A stretch of DNA of 64,000 nt from Polaribacter sp. Q13 (GTDB lineage Bacteria > Bacteroidota > Bacteroidia > Flavobacteriales > Flavobacteriaceae), in assembly GCF_016858305.2 (NCBI RefSeq), contig NZ_CP074436.1, forward strand, positions 2,810,001 through 2,874,000. The letters are read 5' to 3'. The notes under the pieces are model-generated. The model saw only the letters and a list, made by a program, of their open reading frames with translations, searched no databases and was not told the DNA's origin. Positions 34,582 to 43,248 of the stretch are shown here, piece by piece; position 1 is the stretch's first letter; every line of letters begins with the position of its first letter. The position numbers and the translations under genes were made by a program.

Positions 34582-34968
34582 TTAAATTATTATAATAGCG
34601 TACGCTATATTTAATAGATATAAACCTATTAGAAAAAGTAGTGTATATATTACTTGTACAAATTTAATGTTTACAAATTTTAACCAATTTATGGTTCGCT
34701 TCGGAAAAATAAAAAGAAACAACCCAATAAGTAATGAAGCCCATCCAATAAAAGTAATTATGAATTTCCAATTAGGCTCCCAAATATTATGAAGTAAAAT
34801 ATTTATCAATCCTATTATAATTGATAAAAAAGATAGAATAATCAAAAATTTTTGATCTTCTAAATCGTTAAAAATTTGTCTTATCCTTTTTGGATTAAAA
34901 CTTAGTATAACGAAAAAAATAAGTAAGTAATACCCCCAAAACTTTGCTAAAAAAATTGAATTATCCAT
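34582..34968 (-). CDS. Four-segment membrane protein of unknown function
   Basis: A 128-residue protein with four hydrophobic segments (about 8-22, 41-59, 67-86 and 103-127). It opens MDNSIFLAKFWGYYLLIFF. No family name can be given with confidence, although small four-segment proteins with an FWGxY start and a central IIGLINILLHNIW are found in other bacteria. It lies 12 nt after the USP gene and 73 nt before hpf, and is probably co-transcribed from site 3. Confidence 0.75.
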   Translation of the reverse strand: MDNSIFLAKFWGYYLLIFFVILSFNPKRIRQIFNDLEDQKFLIILSFLSIIIGLINILLHNIWEPNWKFIITFIGWASLLIGLFLFIFPKRTINWLKFVNIKFVQVIYTLLFLIGLYLLNIAYAIIII

Positions 34969-34980
34969 AACATATTGTTT

Positions 34981-35820
34981 TTATTCATGAAGTACTAAAA
35001 AAGGAACATCTGTATGATAACTTATTTCGGCTACCTTAGTATGAAATAATATTTGTTGAAAATAATTAAGATTTTTTGCTACCATAGCAATCATATCTAT
35101 ATTTCTACTATTTACAAAACATTGTACAGCATCTTCCACTTTTTTATTTGTTAAAAAATGAAAACTGTGTTTATAATTATAAAAATAATCTTCTAATAAT
35201 TCTTTGCTTTTTTGTTGATCATCATTTAAAGCGGTAACTTTTTTACTAATATTTAAAACTCGTAAAGATGCTTTTTTCTCTTCTAAAATATCTATTATGG
35301 GTTGTAATAATTGTAAATCGTTAGATAATGAAAAATCTGTGGGAAACGCAATTTCTTCTATTTTATTAAATTTAGCATTTTCGGGTACCACTAAAGTTGT
35401 ACATTTTACTTTTGTAATAACATCTCCTGTATTGCTACCTGTAATAAACCCAGCAAAACCACTGGCTCCTTTTGTTCCCATAACAATTACATCTACCTTT
35501 TTCTCTTGTACATGATGTCTAATAGATTCAATAAAAAAGTTAGAATCTGTTAAAGTGTAAAATTTATGGTTTTTATTCTTAAAGTTTAACGTTATTTTTT
35601 TTTGAAGGGCTTTTAATTGTTTTTTTGAACTTTCTACATTTACATCTACAAGAAGATCTTGGGCATTTTCATAAAGATAATCTTCCATTACAACGTCATT
35701 TAATCGATTAACATGTAATAGGTAAAAATTGCACATTGAGTGCTTATAAAAATTTAAAGCGTACTCAATTGCATTCCAAGAATTGTCTGAAAAATCTGTA
35801 GGGAGTAAAATAGTTTTCAT
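34981..35820 (-). CDS. Universal stress protein, FNR-box controlled
   Basis: A 279-residue tandem USP. Opening MKTILLPTDFSDNSWNAIEY; the first unit has GTKGASGFAGFITGSN and TTLVVP (ATP-binding pattern); the second unit is degenerate (MVAKNLNYFQQIL). It is a paralogue of the USP at 33082. Its promoter is the best-formed one in the cluster: the FNR-like box at 35877-35888 lies 33 bp from an exact TAAATTTG -7 element. USPs support survival in growth arrest and hypoxia. Confidence 0.93.
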   Translation of the reverse strand: MKTILLPTDFSDNSWNAIEYALNFYKHSMCNFYLLHVNRLNDVVMEDYLYENAQDLLVDVNVESSKKQLKALQKKITLNFKNKNHKFYTLTDSNFFIESIRHHVQEKKVDVIVMGTKGASGFAGFITGSNTGDVITKVKCTTLVVPENAKFNKIEEIAFPTDFSLSNDLQLLQPIIDILEEKKASLRVLNISKKVTALNDDQQKSKELLEDYFYNYKHSFHFLTNKKVEDAVQCFVNSRNIDMIAMVAKNLNYFQQILFHTKVAEISYHTDVPFLVLHE

Positions 35821-35845
35821 TTAAATTCATCTTTTATCTAAAAGA

Positions 35846-35888
35846 CAAATTTATTGCTAGAATGCATTTTAAAAAATGATATTGGTCA
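35846..35888 (-). promoter_or_regulatory. FNR-like box and -7 element, site 3
   Basis: TGATATTGGTCA (35877-35888; reverse strand TGAC-CAAT-ATCA) is centred exactly 33 bp from TAAATTTG (complement of 35846-35853), a perfect TAnnTTTG element. The predicted start is near 35842, just before the USP ATG at 35820. Confidence 0.75.
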
Positions 35889-35911
35889 TATAGACGCTAA
35901 TTCATTTAATA

Positions 35912-36961
35912 TCAACAAATATCTCTTAATTTTTCTAAGTCTAAAATTCTAATAGTTCTACCTTCAATTTCTATTAAACCTTGTTTTTTAAAGCTAGACA
36001 TTGTTCTTATTAATGTCTCTGTAGCAATACCTGCAACACTTGCCAAATCGTTTCTAGAAATTTTAATTTGATCTTCTGGTTTTCTATTTAATTTTTCTGC
36101 AAACATTAAAATTGTCTTTGCCGTTTTTTTACTTACAGAGCTATACGCCATTTGTAAAAGTTGGTCTTTTACAACGGCTAAATCTTCTGTTAACAATTCT
36201 ATTAACTCTAAAGTTACTTTATGGTTTTTATTTAAAACACTGGTTAATGTTTTTTTAGAAATCCCAACCAGTTCTGTTTTCTGAATTGCGGTGGCAGATT
36301 CTTGATACGCTAAATTTTGAGAAAAAGAGGTATACCCAAACAAATCATCTTCTTTATACAGCGCTGTTGTAAGTTGTTTACCTTGCTCATCTAGCTTATG
36401 ACATTTTATAAGTCCGCTATTTATTAAGTAAATGTAATTAGAGTTATTACCTTCTTTATAAATTGTTGCATCTTTAGCAAAAAGAAAGGTTTCTCCATTA
36501 TCTTCAAAATAATTTTTTAAATCATTAAGGCTTCTAATGTCATCTTTTTCTTCTTTTACTGCTAGTTTTGTTTCTCTACGATCTTTTAAAATAGCCGCTT
36601 TTGCAAGTCTACTTTCTATTGCATTTATAAGTTCATCTTCACTAAAAGGCTTGGTTATATAATCATCTGCACCTAAATCCATTCCTTTTCTTACATCTAT
36701 TCTTTCTGTTTTTGCAGATAAAAATATAAAAGGGATGTGTTGTGTTTTTTCGTTATTGGTTAAAGCTTCTAATACACCATAACCATCTAGTTCTGGCATC
36801 ATAATATCACAAACAACAATGTCTGGCACTATTTTTTTTGCTAGTTGTACCCCTATTTTACCATTAGAAGCATTTATAACTTCATAGTTAGATAATTCTA
36901 AAAGTTCTGACGTGTTTTCTCTTAAAACTACATCATCTTCAATTAATAGTATTTTTCTCAT
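35912..36961 (-). CDS. Receiver-CRP/FNR hybrid response regulator
   Basis: A 349-residue transcription factor. Receiver domain (1-120) with phosphoacceptor D52 (CDIMMPELDG) and the lysine of ITKPFSEDEL; cyclic-nucleotide-like sensor fold (about 155-270); CRP-type winged helix (about 280-345) whose recognition helix reads ATETLIRTMSSF. Its Glu and Arg match FNR ETxxR, the residues that read TGA half-sites. FNR's iron-sulfur cysteines are absent (only three Cys in all), so the signal must come through phosphorylation by the kinase encoded 4 nt upstream in overlap. It is the probable activator of the seven FNR-like sites nearby. Autoregulation is not evident. Confidence 0.9.
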   Translation of the reverse strand: MRKILLIEDDVVLRENTSELLELSNYEVINASNGKIGVQLAKKIVPDIVVCDIMMPELDGYGVLEALTNNEKTQHIPFIFLSAKTERIDVRKGMDLGADDYITKPFSEDELINAIESRLAKAAILKDRRETKLAVKEEKDDIRSLNDLKNYFEDNGETFLFAKDATIYKEGNNSNYIYLINSGLIKCHKLDEQGKQLTTALYKEDDLFGYTSFSQNLAYQESATAIQKTELVGISKKTLTSVLNKNHKVTLELIELLTEDLAVVKDQLLQMAYSSVSKKTAKTILMFAEKLNRKPEDQIKISRNDLASVAGIATETLIRTMSSFKKQGLIEIEGRTIRILDLEKLRDIC

Positions 36962-38199
36962 ATTGCCTTATTAATAATCTTCATTGTAAAAGTAGATCCA
37001 ATATTTTCTTCACTTTCAAAAGTAATAGTTCCTCCTAAATTGTTTAAATGACTTTTAATAATATTTAATCCAATTCCTGTTCCTTCTGTAAGTAAAGCGT
37101 TTTCTGCCCTAAAATAACGATTAAATATATTTTTCTGATCTGCTTTTGGAATGCCAATACCATTGTCTATAATTTTAATAGTGGTAGTGGTTTTATCTTG
37201 CCTTATTTCTATATTTATTTCTGTATTTTCTGGAGAATATTTAATAGCATTGTTTATTAAATTAGTCAACGCTAATGCCACTGTTTTTTCATCTTGAGTT
37301 AAAGATATTTCATCTATATCTTCTGGATATTTAATTCTTTGCCCTTCTTTTAAAAGCATATTTGCATTATAAATTACCTCATCTACTACCTTACTTAGTT
37401 TAAAAGTATGAAATTTGTAATTTATTTTACCTGAATCTAATATTTCTATTGATAAAAAATCATTTAAAATATTATTTAAATAATGAACTTTATTGGTTAT
37501 GGTTTCTAAATGCTTGTCTCTTTTTTCTTGCTGTTCTGCTAATTTGTATTTACCCAACAACATGGTAGAGGTTAAAATACCACTTAAAGGTGTTTTAAAT
37601 TCATGAGAAACTAACGATAAAAATTTGGTTTTTAATTCGTTCAGTTCTTTTTCCTTTTTTAAAGCTGCCTTAATTTGGTTTTCGGCTTCTATTCTCTTAT
37701 GGTTTTCGGCATCTAATTCAATATTTACCTCCTTTAATTCATGAACCGTTTTACTTAATTCTTTGGTTCTTTCACAAACCTTTTTTTCTAGCTCTTCATT
37801 TAATTTATAGATTTCTTCTTCTTGCTGTTTTCTCACAGAAATATCTATAACTAAAGCCATAACAAATGTTTCTCCATAAATTTCAAACGGATTTAAACCT
37901 GCTTCTAACGGAAATACATCTCCATTTTTTCTAACGCCATACAAATCTCTCCCATTACCCATCTGTCTTTTTTCTTTATTATTCATAAAACCCTTAAAAT
38001 GAGCCCCATGACCAGCATGATAATTACGTGGTATTAAAATATTTAAGGCCTTTCCTACAAGTTCTCTAGGGTTGTAGCCAAACATTTTTTCTACAGATGT
38101 ATTTACAGAAACTATATTTTGTTTATCATTTACAACTACAACCCCCTCAGAGACGGCTTCAAAAAGTACATTAAAAATATCTTGCTCTTTATTTAGCAT
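36958..38199 (-). CDS. PAS-domain sensor histidine kinase
   Basis: A 413-residue soluble kinase. PAS domain (about 8-125), coiled coil (125-190), HisKA with phospho-His199 (SLVSHEFKTPLSG), and HATPase with NLINNAIKYS, DNGIGIP and GTGIGLNI. The PAS stretch NILIPRNYHAGHGAHFKGF aligns with the region of FixL holding its haem-ligand histidine (H64 is the candidate) and a conserved Arg follows (R84), but many non-haem PAS domains share this histidine, so haem is only a hypothesis. No membrane segment is present, which fits an intracellular gas or redox signal. It overlaps the regulator gene by 4 nt. Confidence 0.92.
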   Translation of the reverse strand: MLNKEQDIFNVLFEAVSEGVVVVNDKQNIVSVNTSVEKMFGYNPRELVGKALNILIPRNYHAGHGAHFKGFMNNKEKRQMGNGRDLYGVRKNGDVFPLEAGLNPFEIYGETFVMALVIDISVRKQQEEEIYKLNEELEKKVCERTKELSKTVHELKEVNIELDAENHKRIEAENQIKAALKKEKELNELKTKFLSLVSHEFKTPLSGILTSTMLLGKYKLAEQQEKRDKHLETITNKVHYLNNILNDFLSIEILDSGKINYKFHTFKLSKVVDEVIYNANMLLKEGQRIKYPEDIDEISLTQDEKTVALALTNLINNAIKYSPENTEINIEIRQDKTTTTIKIIDNGIGIPKADQKNIFNRYFRAENALLTEGTGIGLNIIKSHLNNLGGTITFESEENIGSTFTMKIINKAI

Positions 38200-38270
38200 T
38201 TTAGTAATAAATTATCAAATTAAACAAAAAATAAAAATACTAAATTTTAGATTGAAATTATAGCATTTAC

Positions 38271-38313
38271 TGACTATTATCATAATTTTATGACACATAA
38301 TTTTATAATTTTA
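38271..38313 (+). promoter_or_regulatory. FNR-like box and -7 element, site 4
   Basis: TGACTATTATCA (38271-38282) is centred 33 bp from TAATTTTA (38306-38313). It drives the plus-strand genes from 38337, with a leader of about 20 nt. On the other strand no -7 element fits, so the divergent kinase gene seems not to use it. Confidence 0.65.
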
Positions 38314-38336
38314 CTTTTATTCATAAATTACTGATT

Positions 38337-38747
38337 ATGAAACCTTCACAAAACACTATTATTTCTTTTTATGAAAATCTTGGAAAATTATTCTTTGCAA
38401 TTGCTGCTGCAGATAATGTTGTAGAAGAAGTAGAGTTTAATGTTTTAAAAGAAATTGTAAAAAAGAAATGGACAAAAGTAGACCCAGTTGATGATGATTT
38501 TCATTCTGATGCTGCCTATCAAATTGAAACTGTTTTCGATTGGTTAAACAATGAAAGTTTTTTGAATTCTGAAACTTGTTATAATGAGTTTATCGACTTT
38601 AAAAAAGAACATCCTTCTTTGTTTACAAAAGATATTAACAGTCTTATAATGAAAACAGCAAGTAAAATAGCTGCTTCTGTTGCAGATATAAATAAATCGG
38701 AATTAATGTTGGTTGCAAGACTAAGTATTGAATTAAAAAAAACATAA
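38337..38747 (+). CDS. Helical TerB-like hypothetical protein
   Basis: A 136-residue helical protein. ENLGKLFFAIAAADNVVEEVEF, EIVKKKW and the late ADINKSELMLVARLS resemble the paired acidic segments of TerB-like (tellurite resistance) domains, where they bind metal. The match is by pattern only. No signal peptide. It is followed after 8 nt by an ABC exporter operon and probably co-transcribed with it from site 4. Confidence 0.7.
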   Translation: MKPSQNTIISFYENLGKLFFAIAAADNVVEEVEFNVLKEIVKKKWTKVDPVDDDFHSDAAYQIETVFDWLNNESFLNSETCYNEFIDFKKEHPSLFTKDINSLIMKTASKIAASVADINKSELMLVARLSIELKKT

Positions 38748-38755
38748 AAATAGAT

Positions 38756-39838
38756 GTGAAAAAATTAACTCTTATATTTTGGCTTATAGTAGCTATTACT
38801 TCATGCACTAGTAAAGAAGAAAAAATAGTGCCAGTATATAAAAGTATTACAGAATCTGTTTATACTTCTGTTACTATTCAGCCAGATAGTTTATATCAAG
38901 TTTACGCATCTGTAGCTGGTATTTTAGAAAAAAACTTAGTAGAAGAAAATCAGGTAATATCTAAAGGAACGGCTATAGTACAAGTAGTTAATAACGCACC
39001 TAAACTAAATACCGAAAATGCTAAATTATCTTTAACATTAGCAAAAGAAAATTACAACGGAAATGCAGCAATTCTAAAAGGTCTTAAAGATGAAATTGTT
39101 GCGGCTAAAATTAAATTTAGAAATGATTCTATCAATTTTGTAAGACAACAAAATCTATGGAATCAAAAAATAGGTTCTAAAGTAGCATACGATACAAAAA
39201 AACTAAATTATGAGTTATCTTTAAATGATTTACAACTCATAAAAAACAACTACAACAGAACAGAAAGTCAATTATTAAATACTGTAAAACAAGCAGAAAA
39301 CAATTATAAATCTTCCTTAATTAACACCAAAGATTTTAGAGTAAAAAGTAGCATAACCGGAAAAGTATACGCACTTTTTAAAGAACCAGGAGAAACTGTA
39401 ACTATTACAGCACCTGTGGCTACCATTGGTAGTGCAACTAATTTTATAATAGAAATGTTGGTAGATGAAGTAGATATAGTAAAAATAAGCAAAAACCAAA
39501 AAGTAATTATTAATTTAGATGCTTATAATGGGCGTATTTTTACAGGGAAAGTCTCTAAAATTTATCCTCTAAAAGACTCCAGAAACCAAACTTTTAAGGT
39601 AGAAGCATTGTTTGATAAAGCTCCTGAAAAATTGTATCCAGGTCTTTCTGGTGAAGCAAATATTATCATCAATAAAAAAGATTCTGTACTTACCATACCT
39701 AAGGAATATCTTGCAGATTTTAACAAAGTAAAAACAGACGATGGCTTGGTAGATATTAGTATAGGTCTGCAAAATATGGAGTTTATAGAGGTGCTTTCTG
39801 GAATCTCAAAAAACACCAAAATTTACAAACCAGAATAA
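38756..39838 (+). CDS. Membrane fusion lipoprotein of an ABC exporter (HlyD/MacA type)
   Basis: A 360-residue periplasmic adaptor starting at GTG 38756. Signal peptide with lipobox ITSC (Cys17), so it is membrane-anchored by lipid. Biotinyl-lipoyl halves (about 50-75 and 190-215, the second containing SSITGKVYALFKEPGETV) flank a long helical hairpin (about 75-185), followed by beta-barrel domains. It links the ABC permease encoded next to an outer-membrane channel, not seen here. The permease gene overlaps its stop by one base. Substrate unknown. Confidence 0.88.
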   Translation: MKKLTLIFWLIVAITSCTSKEEKIVPVYKSITESVYTSVTIQPDSLYQVYASVAGILEKNLVEENQVISKGTAIVQVVNNAPKLNTENAKLSLTLAKENYNGNAAILKGLKDEIVAAKIKFRNDSINFVRQQNLWNQKIGSKVAYDTKKLNYELSLNDLQLIKNNYNRTESQLLNTVKQAENNYKSSLINTKDFRVKSSITGKVYALFKEPGETVTITAPVATIGSATNFIIEMLVDEVDIVKISKNQKVIINLDAYNGRIFTGKVSKIYPLKDSRNQTFKVEALFDKAPEKLYPGLSGEANIIINKKDSVLTIPKEYLADFNKVKTDDGLVDISIGLQNMEFIEVLSGISKNTKIYKPE

Positions 39839-41100
39839 TGGTAAAATGGCCCATCATACTAAATATTGCAAAAACACATTTGCTCTCTAAATTTAAGCAA
39901 TCTACTATTGCTGCTTTGGGAGTTACTTTTGGCATAGCATCCTACATTACTTTGGTTAGTTTTATGACGGGTTTAAATAATGTTTTAGATGATTTAATTC
40001 TAAATCAAACACCTCATATTCATATTTATAATGAAATAGAACCCTCTAAACAACAACCTATTTCTTTATTTGATAGTTATAAGAATAGTTTTAATGTTGT
40101 ACACTCTATTAAACCAAAATTAAATCAGAAAAAAATACATAATGCATTGCCTATTATTAAGTATTTAAATAACCTTAAAGATGTTAAAGGAGCCATTTCT
40201 CAAATAAAAACAAATATATTCTACATCTCAGGATCTATAGAGCTTGGTGGAAACATAACAGGAATAAATCCATTAGAAGAAGCAAGGCTTTTTAATTTTA
40301 AAGATTATGTAATTAAAGGTTCTCCAAAGGATTTAAAAAATACAGAAAATAGTATTATAATTGGCTCTGGAGTTGCCAAAAAGATGTCATTATCCATTGG
40401 AGAAAGAGTTCAAATTAGTACCATAAAAGGCGATGTTTTTCCTTTAAAAATTGTTGGTATTTATCAAAGTGGAAGTACAGAGATAGATGCTATACAAAGC
40501 TTTACAAATATTAAAACAGTACAAACCATTTTAGGAGAAGCTAAAAACTATGTTACAGATATTAATGTAAAATTATACAATATAGAAAAGGCACTCCCTC
40601 TTGCTAAAAATATTGAACAACAATTTAACCTAAAAGCAGTAGATATTAATACTGCAAACGCACAATTTGAAACAGGTACTTCTATAAGAAATTTAATAAC
40701 CTATGCGGTTTCTTTTACGTTGTTAATTGTAGCCGGTTTTGGAATTTATAACATTTTAAATATGCTTATTTATGAAAAAATGAATGACATTGCTATTCTA
40801 AAAGCAGTTGGTTTCTCGGGTAAAGATGTACAAATGATTTTTATGAGTCAGGCAATGATTATAGGAATCGTAGGTGGTGTTCTTGGGTTACTTTTAGGAC
40901 TTCTATTCACTAATATTATTCATACAATTCCCTATAAAACAGTAGCTTTACCAAGGCTAAAAACATATCCAATAGATTTTAATATTTGGTATTACTTTAT
41001 AGGAATTGTATTTGCCATCGTATCCACTTTTTTTGCAGGTTACTTACCTTCTCAAAAAGCAAAAAAAATAGATCCCGTTAAAATTATAAGAGGCCAGTAA
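39838..41100 (+). CDS. ABC exporter permease (MacB/FtsX family)
   Basis: A 420-residue permease with one N-terminal membrane segment (about 20-45), a large periplasmic MacB-PCD-like domain (about 45-285), and three C-terminal segments (about 290-310, 340-365, 380-405). The FtsX motif MNDIAILKAVGFSGKDVQMIF, quoted in part, lies between them. No ATPase domain is fused; that subunit is the next gene, 1 nt on. Together with the adaptor it forms a DevBCA/MacAB-like exporter. Confidence 0.92.
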   Translation: MVKWPIILNIAKTHLLSKFKQSTIAALGVTFGIASYITLVSFMTGLNNVLDDLILNQTPHIHIYNEIEPSKQQPISLFDSYKNSFNVVHSIKPKLNQKKIHNALPIIKYLNNLKDVKGAISQIKTNIFYISGSIELGGNITGINPLEEARLFNFKDYVIKGSPKDLKNTENSIIIGSGVAKKMSLSIGERVQISTIKGDVFPLKIVGIYQSGSTEIDAIQSFTNIKTVQTILGEAKNYVTDINVKLYNIEKALPLAKNIEQQFNLKAVDINTANAQFETGTSIRNLITYAVSFTLLIVAGFGIYNILNMLIYEKMNDIAILKAVGFSGKDVQMIFMSQAMIIGIVGGVLGLLLGLLFTNIIHTIPYKTVALPRLKTYPIDFNIWYYFIGIVFAIVSTFFAGYLPSQKAKKIDPVKIIRGQ

Positions 41101-41101
41101 A

Positions 41102-41776
41102 ATGAATACAATTTTAGAAGCAAAAAATATTAATAAATTTTTTAAAAAGCCTGTATCTTTTCATGTATTAAAAGATATTAATTTTAAAATTAAAAAAGGT
41201 GAGTTTGCTTCTATAGTAGGGAAATCTGGTTGTGGTAAATCTACATTATTGTATATTTTATCTACTATGGATACAGATTATGAAGGAGAATTATATATAA
41301 ACAACCAATTAATTTCTGGAGACAAAAAAGACAAATTAGCACATATTAGAAACAAACATATTGGTTTTGTTTTTCAATTTCATTATTTATTATCAGAATT
41401 TTCTGTGCTAGAAAATGTAATGCTTCCTGCTAAAAAATTAGGAGAAAAATCTTTTCCAGAAATAGCGCAGGATGCAATGTTAAAATTAAAGATGTTAAAC
41501 ATAGAGCATCTAGCTCAAAAAAAAGCATCACAAATATCTGGAGGTGAAAAACAACGAGTTGCCATTGCAAGGGCTCTAATTAATAACCCTTCTATAATTA
41601 TGGGAGATGAGCCTACCGGAAATTTAGATAGTCATAACTCTGATAATGTTTTTAACATTTTTAGACGATTAAGTAACGAACAAGGTTTGTCTTTACTTAT
41701 TGTAACACATGATGAGGATTTTGCAAAAAAAACAGATAGAATTATTACCATGGAAGATGGCAGAATAATAAGTTAA
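41102..41776 (+). CDS. ABC exporter ATPase (LolD/MacB type)
   Basis: A 224-residue ATPase with Walker A GKSGCGKST, Q-loop VFQFHYLL, signature ISGGEKQ, Walker B IIMGDEPTGNLD and switch His in VTHDED. It pairs with the FtsX-like permease to extrude a substrate through the lipoprotein adaptor. LolD-like ATPases also extract lipoproteins, but LolC/E partners are absent, so an efflux role is favoured. Confidence 0.93.
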   Translation: MNTILEAKNINKFFKKPVSFHVLKDINFKIKKGEFASIVGKSGCGKSTLLYILSTMDTDYEGELYINNQLISGDKKDKLAHIRNKHIGFVFQFHYLLSEFSVLENVMLPAKKLGEKSFPEIAQDAMLKLKMLNIEHLAQKKASQISGGEKQRVAIARALINNPSIIMGDEPTGNLDSHNSDNVFNIFRRLSNEQGLSLLIVTHDEDFAKKTDRIITMEDGRIIS

Positions 41777-41789
41777 TTTTTTTAAGAAC

Positions 41790-41832
41790 TGACAATTCTC
41801 ATTTTATTTTAAATTTAATTTTAATATCTTTA
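41790..41832 (+). promoter_or_regulatory. Degenerate FNR-like box and -7 element, site 5
   Basis: TGACAATTCTCA (41790-41801) keeps TGA/TCA outer triplets and is centred 33 bp from TATCTTTA (41825-41832). The box is weaker than the others; the identical spacing is the main reason to list it. It lies just before the cbpA ATG at 41865. Confidence 0.4.
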
Positions 41833-41864
41833 TTGATGCTCTTATAACATAAAAAAACTAACAA

Positions 41865-42752
41865 ATGGCCTTTGTAGATTATTACAAAATATTAGGAATT
41901 ACTAAAAGTGCTTCTGAAGCTGATATTAAAAAAGCCTACAGAAAATTAGCACGAAAACACCATCCAGATTTAAATCCGAATGATAAAACTGCCGAGAAAA
42001 ACTTTAAAGACATTAATGAAGCCAATGAAGTTTTAAGCAACAAAGAAAATCGTAAGAAATACGACACCTATGGAGAACATTGGCAAAACGGAGAGGCTTA
42101 CGAACAAGAAAAACAAAGACAACAAGAGCATCAAAGAAGATCTCAAAGTAGTCAAGGTGGGTATTCTCAAGAAGATTTTTCTGATATTTTTGGAGACATG
42201 TTTAGCGGTGGTGGGGCTTCTGGAAGAAGAACAAGTGCAAAATATAGAGGACAAGATTATAATTCTGAAATTCAATTAAACTTAAAAGATGTTTACAAAA
42301 CCCAAAAACAAGTAATTACTGTTAACGGTAAAAACATTAGAATTACAATTCCGGCTGGTGTAGAAAACGGTCAGAACATCAAAATAAAAGGACACGGAGG
42401 AAAAGGTGTAAATGGTGGCCCAAATGGAGATTTATACATTCAGTTTTCTATTCTAAATAACACCAAATTTAAACGAGACAAAGACAATCTTTATATTGAT
42501 GTTGATTTAGATTTATACACCGCATTACTAGGTGGTGATTTAATGGTTGATACTTTTGATGGTAAAGTAAAATTAACCATTAAACCAGAAACAGCAAACG
42601 GAACCAAAGTAAAACTGAAAGGAAAAGGATTTCCTAAATATAGAAAAGAAGGTCAGTTTGGAGATTTATACATTACCTATCAACTTAAAATACCTACTAA
42701 ATTAAACGAAAAAGAAATAGAATTAATTAAAGAATTACAAAAACAACGCTAA
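41865..42752 (+). CDS. cbpA: DnaJ-type co-chaperone CbpA
   Basis: A 295-residue class B J-protein. J domain (1-70) with HPD in KHHPDLNP, a Q/S/G-rich linker (about 75-115), and two C-terminal beta domains; no zinc-finger cysteines, hence CbpA rather than DnaJ. It stimulates DnaK ATPase and binds unfolded clients, mainly in stationary or stress states. The modulator CbpM is encoded 2 nt downstream, which strengthens the call. Confidence 0.93.
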   Translation: MAFVDYYKILGITKSASEADIKKAYRKLARKHHPDLNPNDKTAEKNFKDINEANEVLSNKENRKKYDTYGEHWQNGEAYEQEKQRQQEHQRRSQSSQGGYSQEDFSDIFGDMFSGGGASGRRTSAKYRGQDYNSEIQLNLKDVYKTQKQVITVNGKNIRITIPAGVENGQNIKIKGHGGKGVNGGPNGDLYIQFSILNNTKFKRDKDNLYIDVDLDLYTALLGGDLMVDTFDGKVKLTIKPETANGTKVKLKGKGFPKYRKEGQFGDLYITYQLKIPTKLNEKEIELIKELQKQR

Positions 42753-42754
42753 AT

Positions 42755-43051
42755 ATGGAAACTCAAAATTTAATATCTATTCAGCAATTTTGTGAGCATT
42801 ACAGCATACCTACAGCTTTTATAAACGAATTAAAAGAGTATGAATTAATAGAGGTTATTGCAGAAAATGATGATAACTATATTAAAATTACGCAAATAAC
42901 AGAAGTAGAAAAAATGATTCGGTTGCATTATGATTTAAACATAAATCTAGAAGGGGTTGATGCAATTTATAACTTATTAAACCAAGTAGATTCTTTAAAA
43001 AAAGAAATAAATAATTTGCAAAACAAACTTAACTTTTATGAAAATGAATAA
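42755..43051 (+). CDS. cbpM: Chaperone modulator CbpM
   Basis: A 98-residue MerR_2-like protein: ISIQQFCEHYSIPTAFINELKEYELIEV, shown here only as ISIQQFCEHY and ELKEYELIEV, then IRLHYDLNINLEGVDAIYNLL and a coiled-coil end. CbpM binds the J domain of CbpA and restrains it. The 2-nt gap implies translational coupling. Confidence 0.88.
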   Translation: METQNLISIQQFCEHYSIPTAFINELKEYELIEVIAENDDNYIKITQITEVEKMIRLHYDLNINLEGVDAIYNLLNQVDSLKKEINNLQNKLNFYENE

Positions 43052-43177
43052 AATGCTAAAATAATTTCTGATAAAAAACTTCTGATTATTTATACTTTTA
43101 TGCTTAGTTATCTTAGGCTATCAAAAGATTATAGTACTTCTAATTTAAAATAAGAAATAACACAAATCATGGAGAAC

Positions 43178-43220
43178 TGATTTATATCATGTTTTATATA
43201 TCTGATTTTAACTAGCTTAG
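43178..43220 (+). promoter_or_regulatory. FNR-like box and -7 element, site 6
   Basis: Palindrome TGATTTATATCA (43178-43189) and TAGCTTAG (43213-43220) are centred 33 bp apart. The predicted start near 43224 leaves a 25-nt leader before the ATG at 43249. Confidence 0.7.
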
Positions 43221-43248
43221 TTATCTGTTTTAACCAAAACTTAGCATC

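Noticed and set aside
38240..38282. Autoregulation of the kinase-regulator operon by the site 4 box
   Set aside because: On the minus strand the position 33 bp away reads AAATTTAG, which does not fit TAnnTTTG.
42070..42279. Plus-strand ORF of 69 residues within cbpA
   Set aside because: Out-of-frame reading of the repetitive linker of CbpA.
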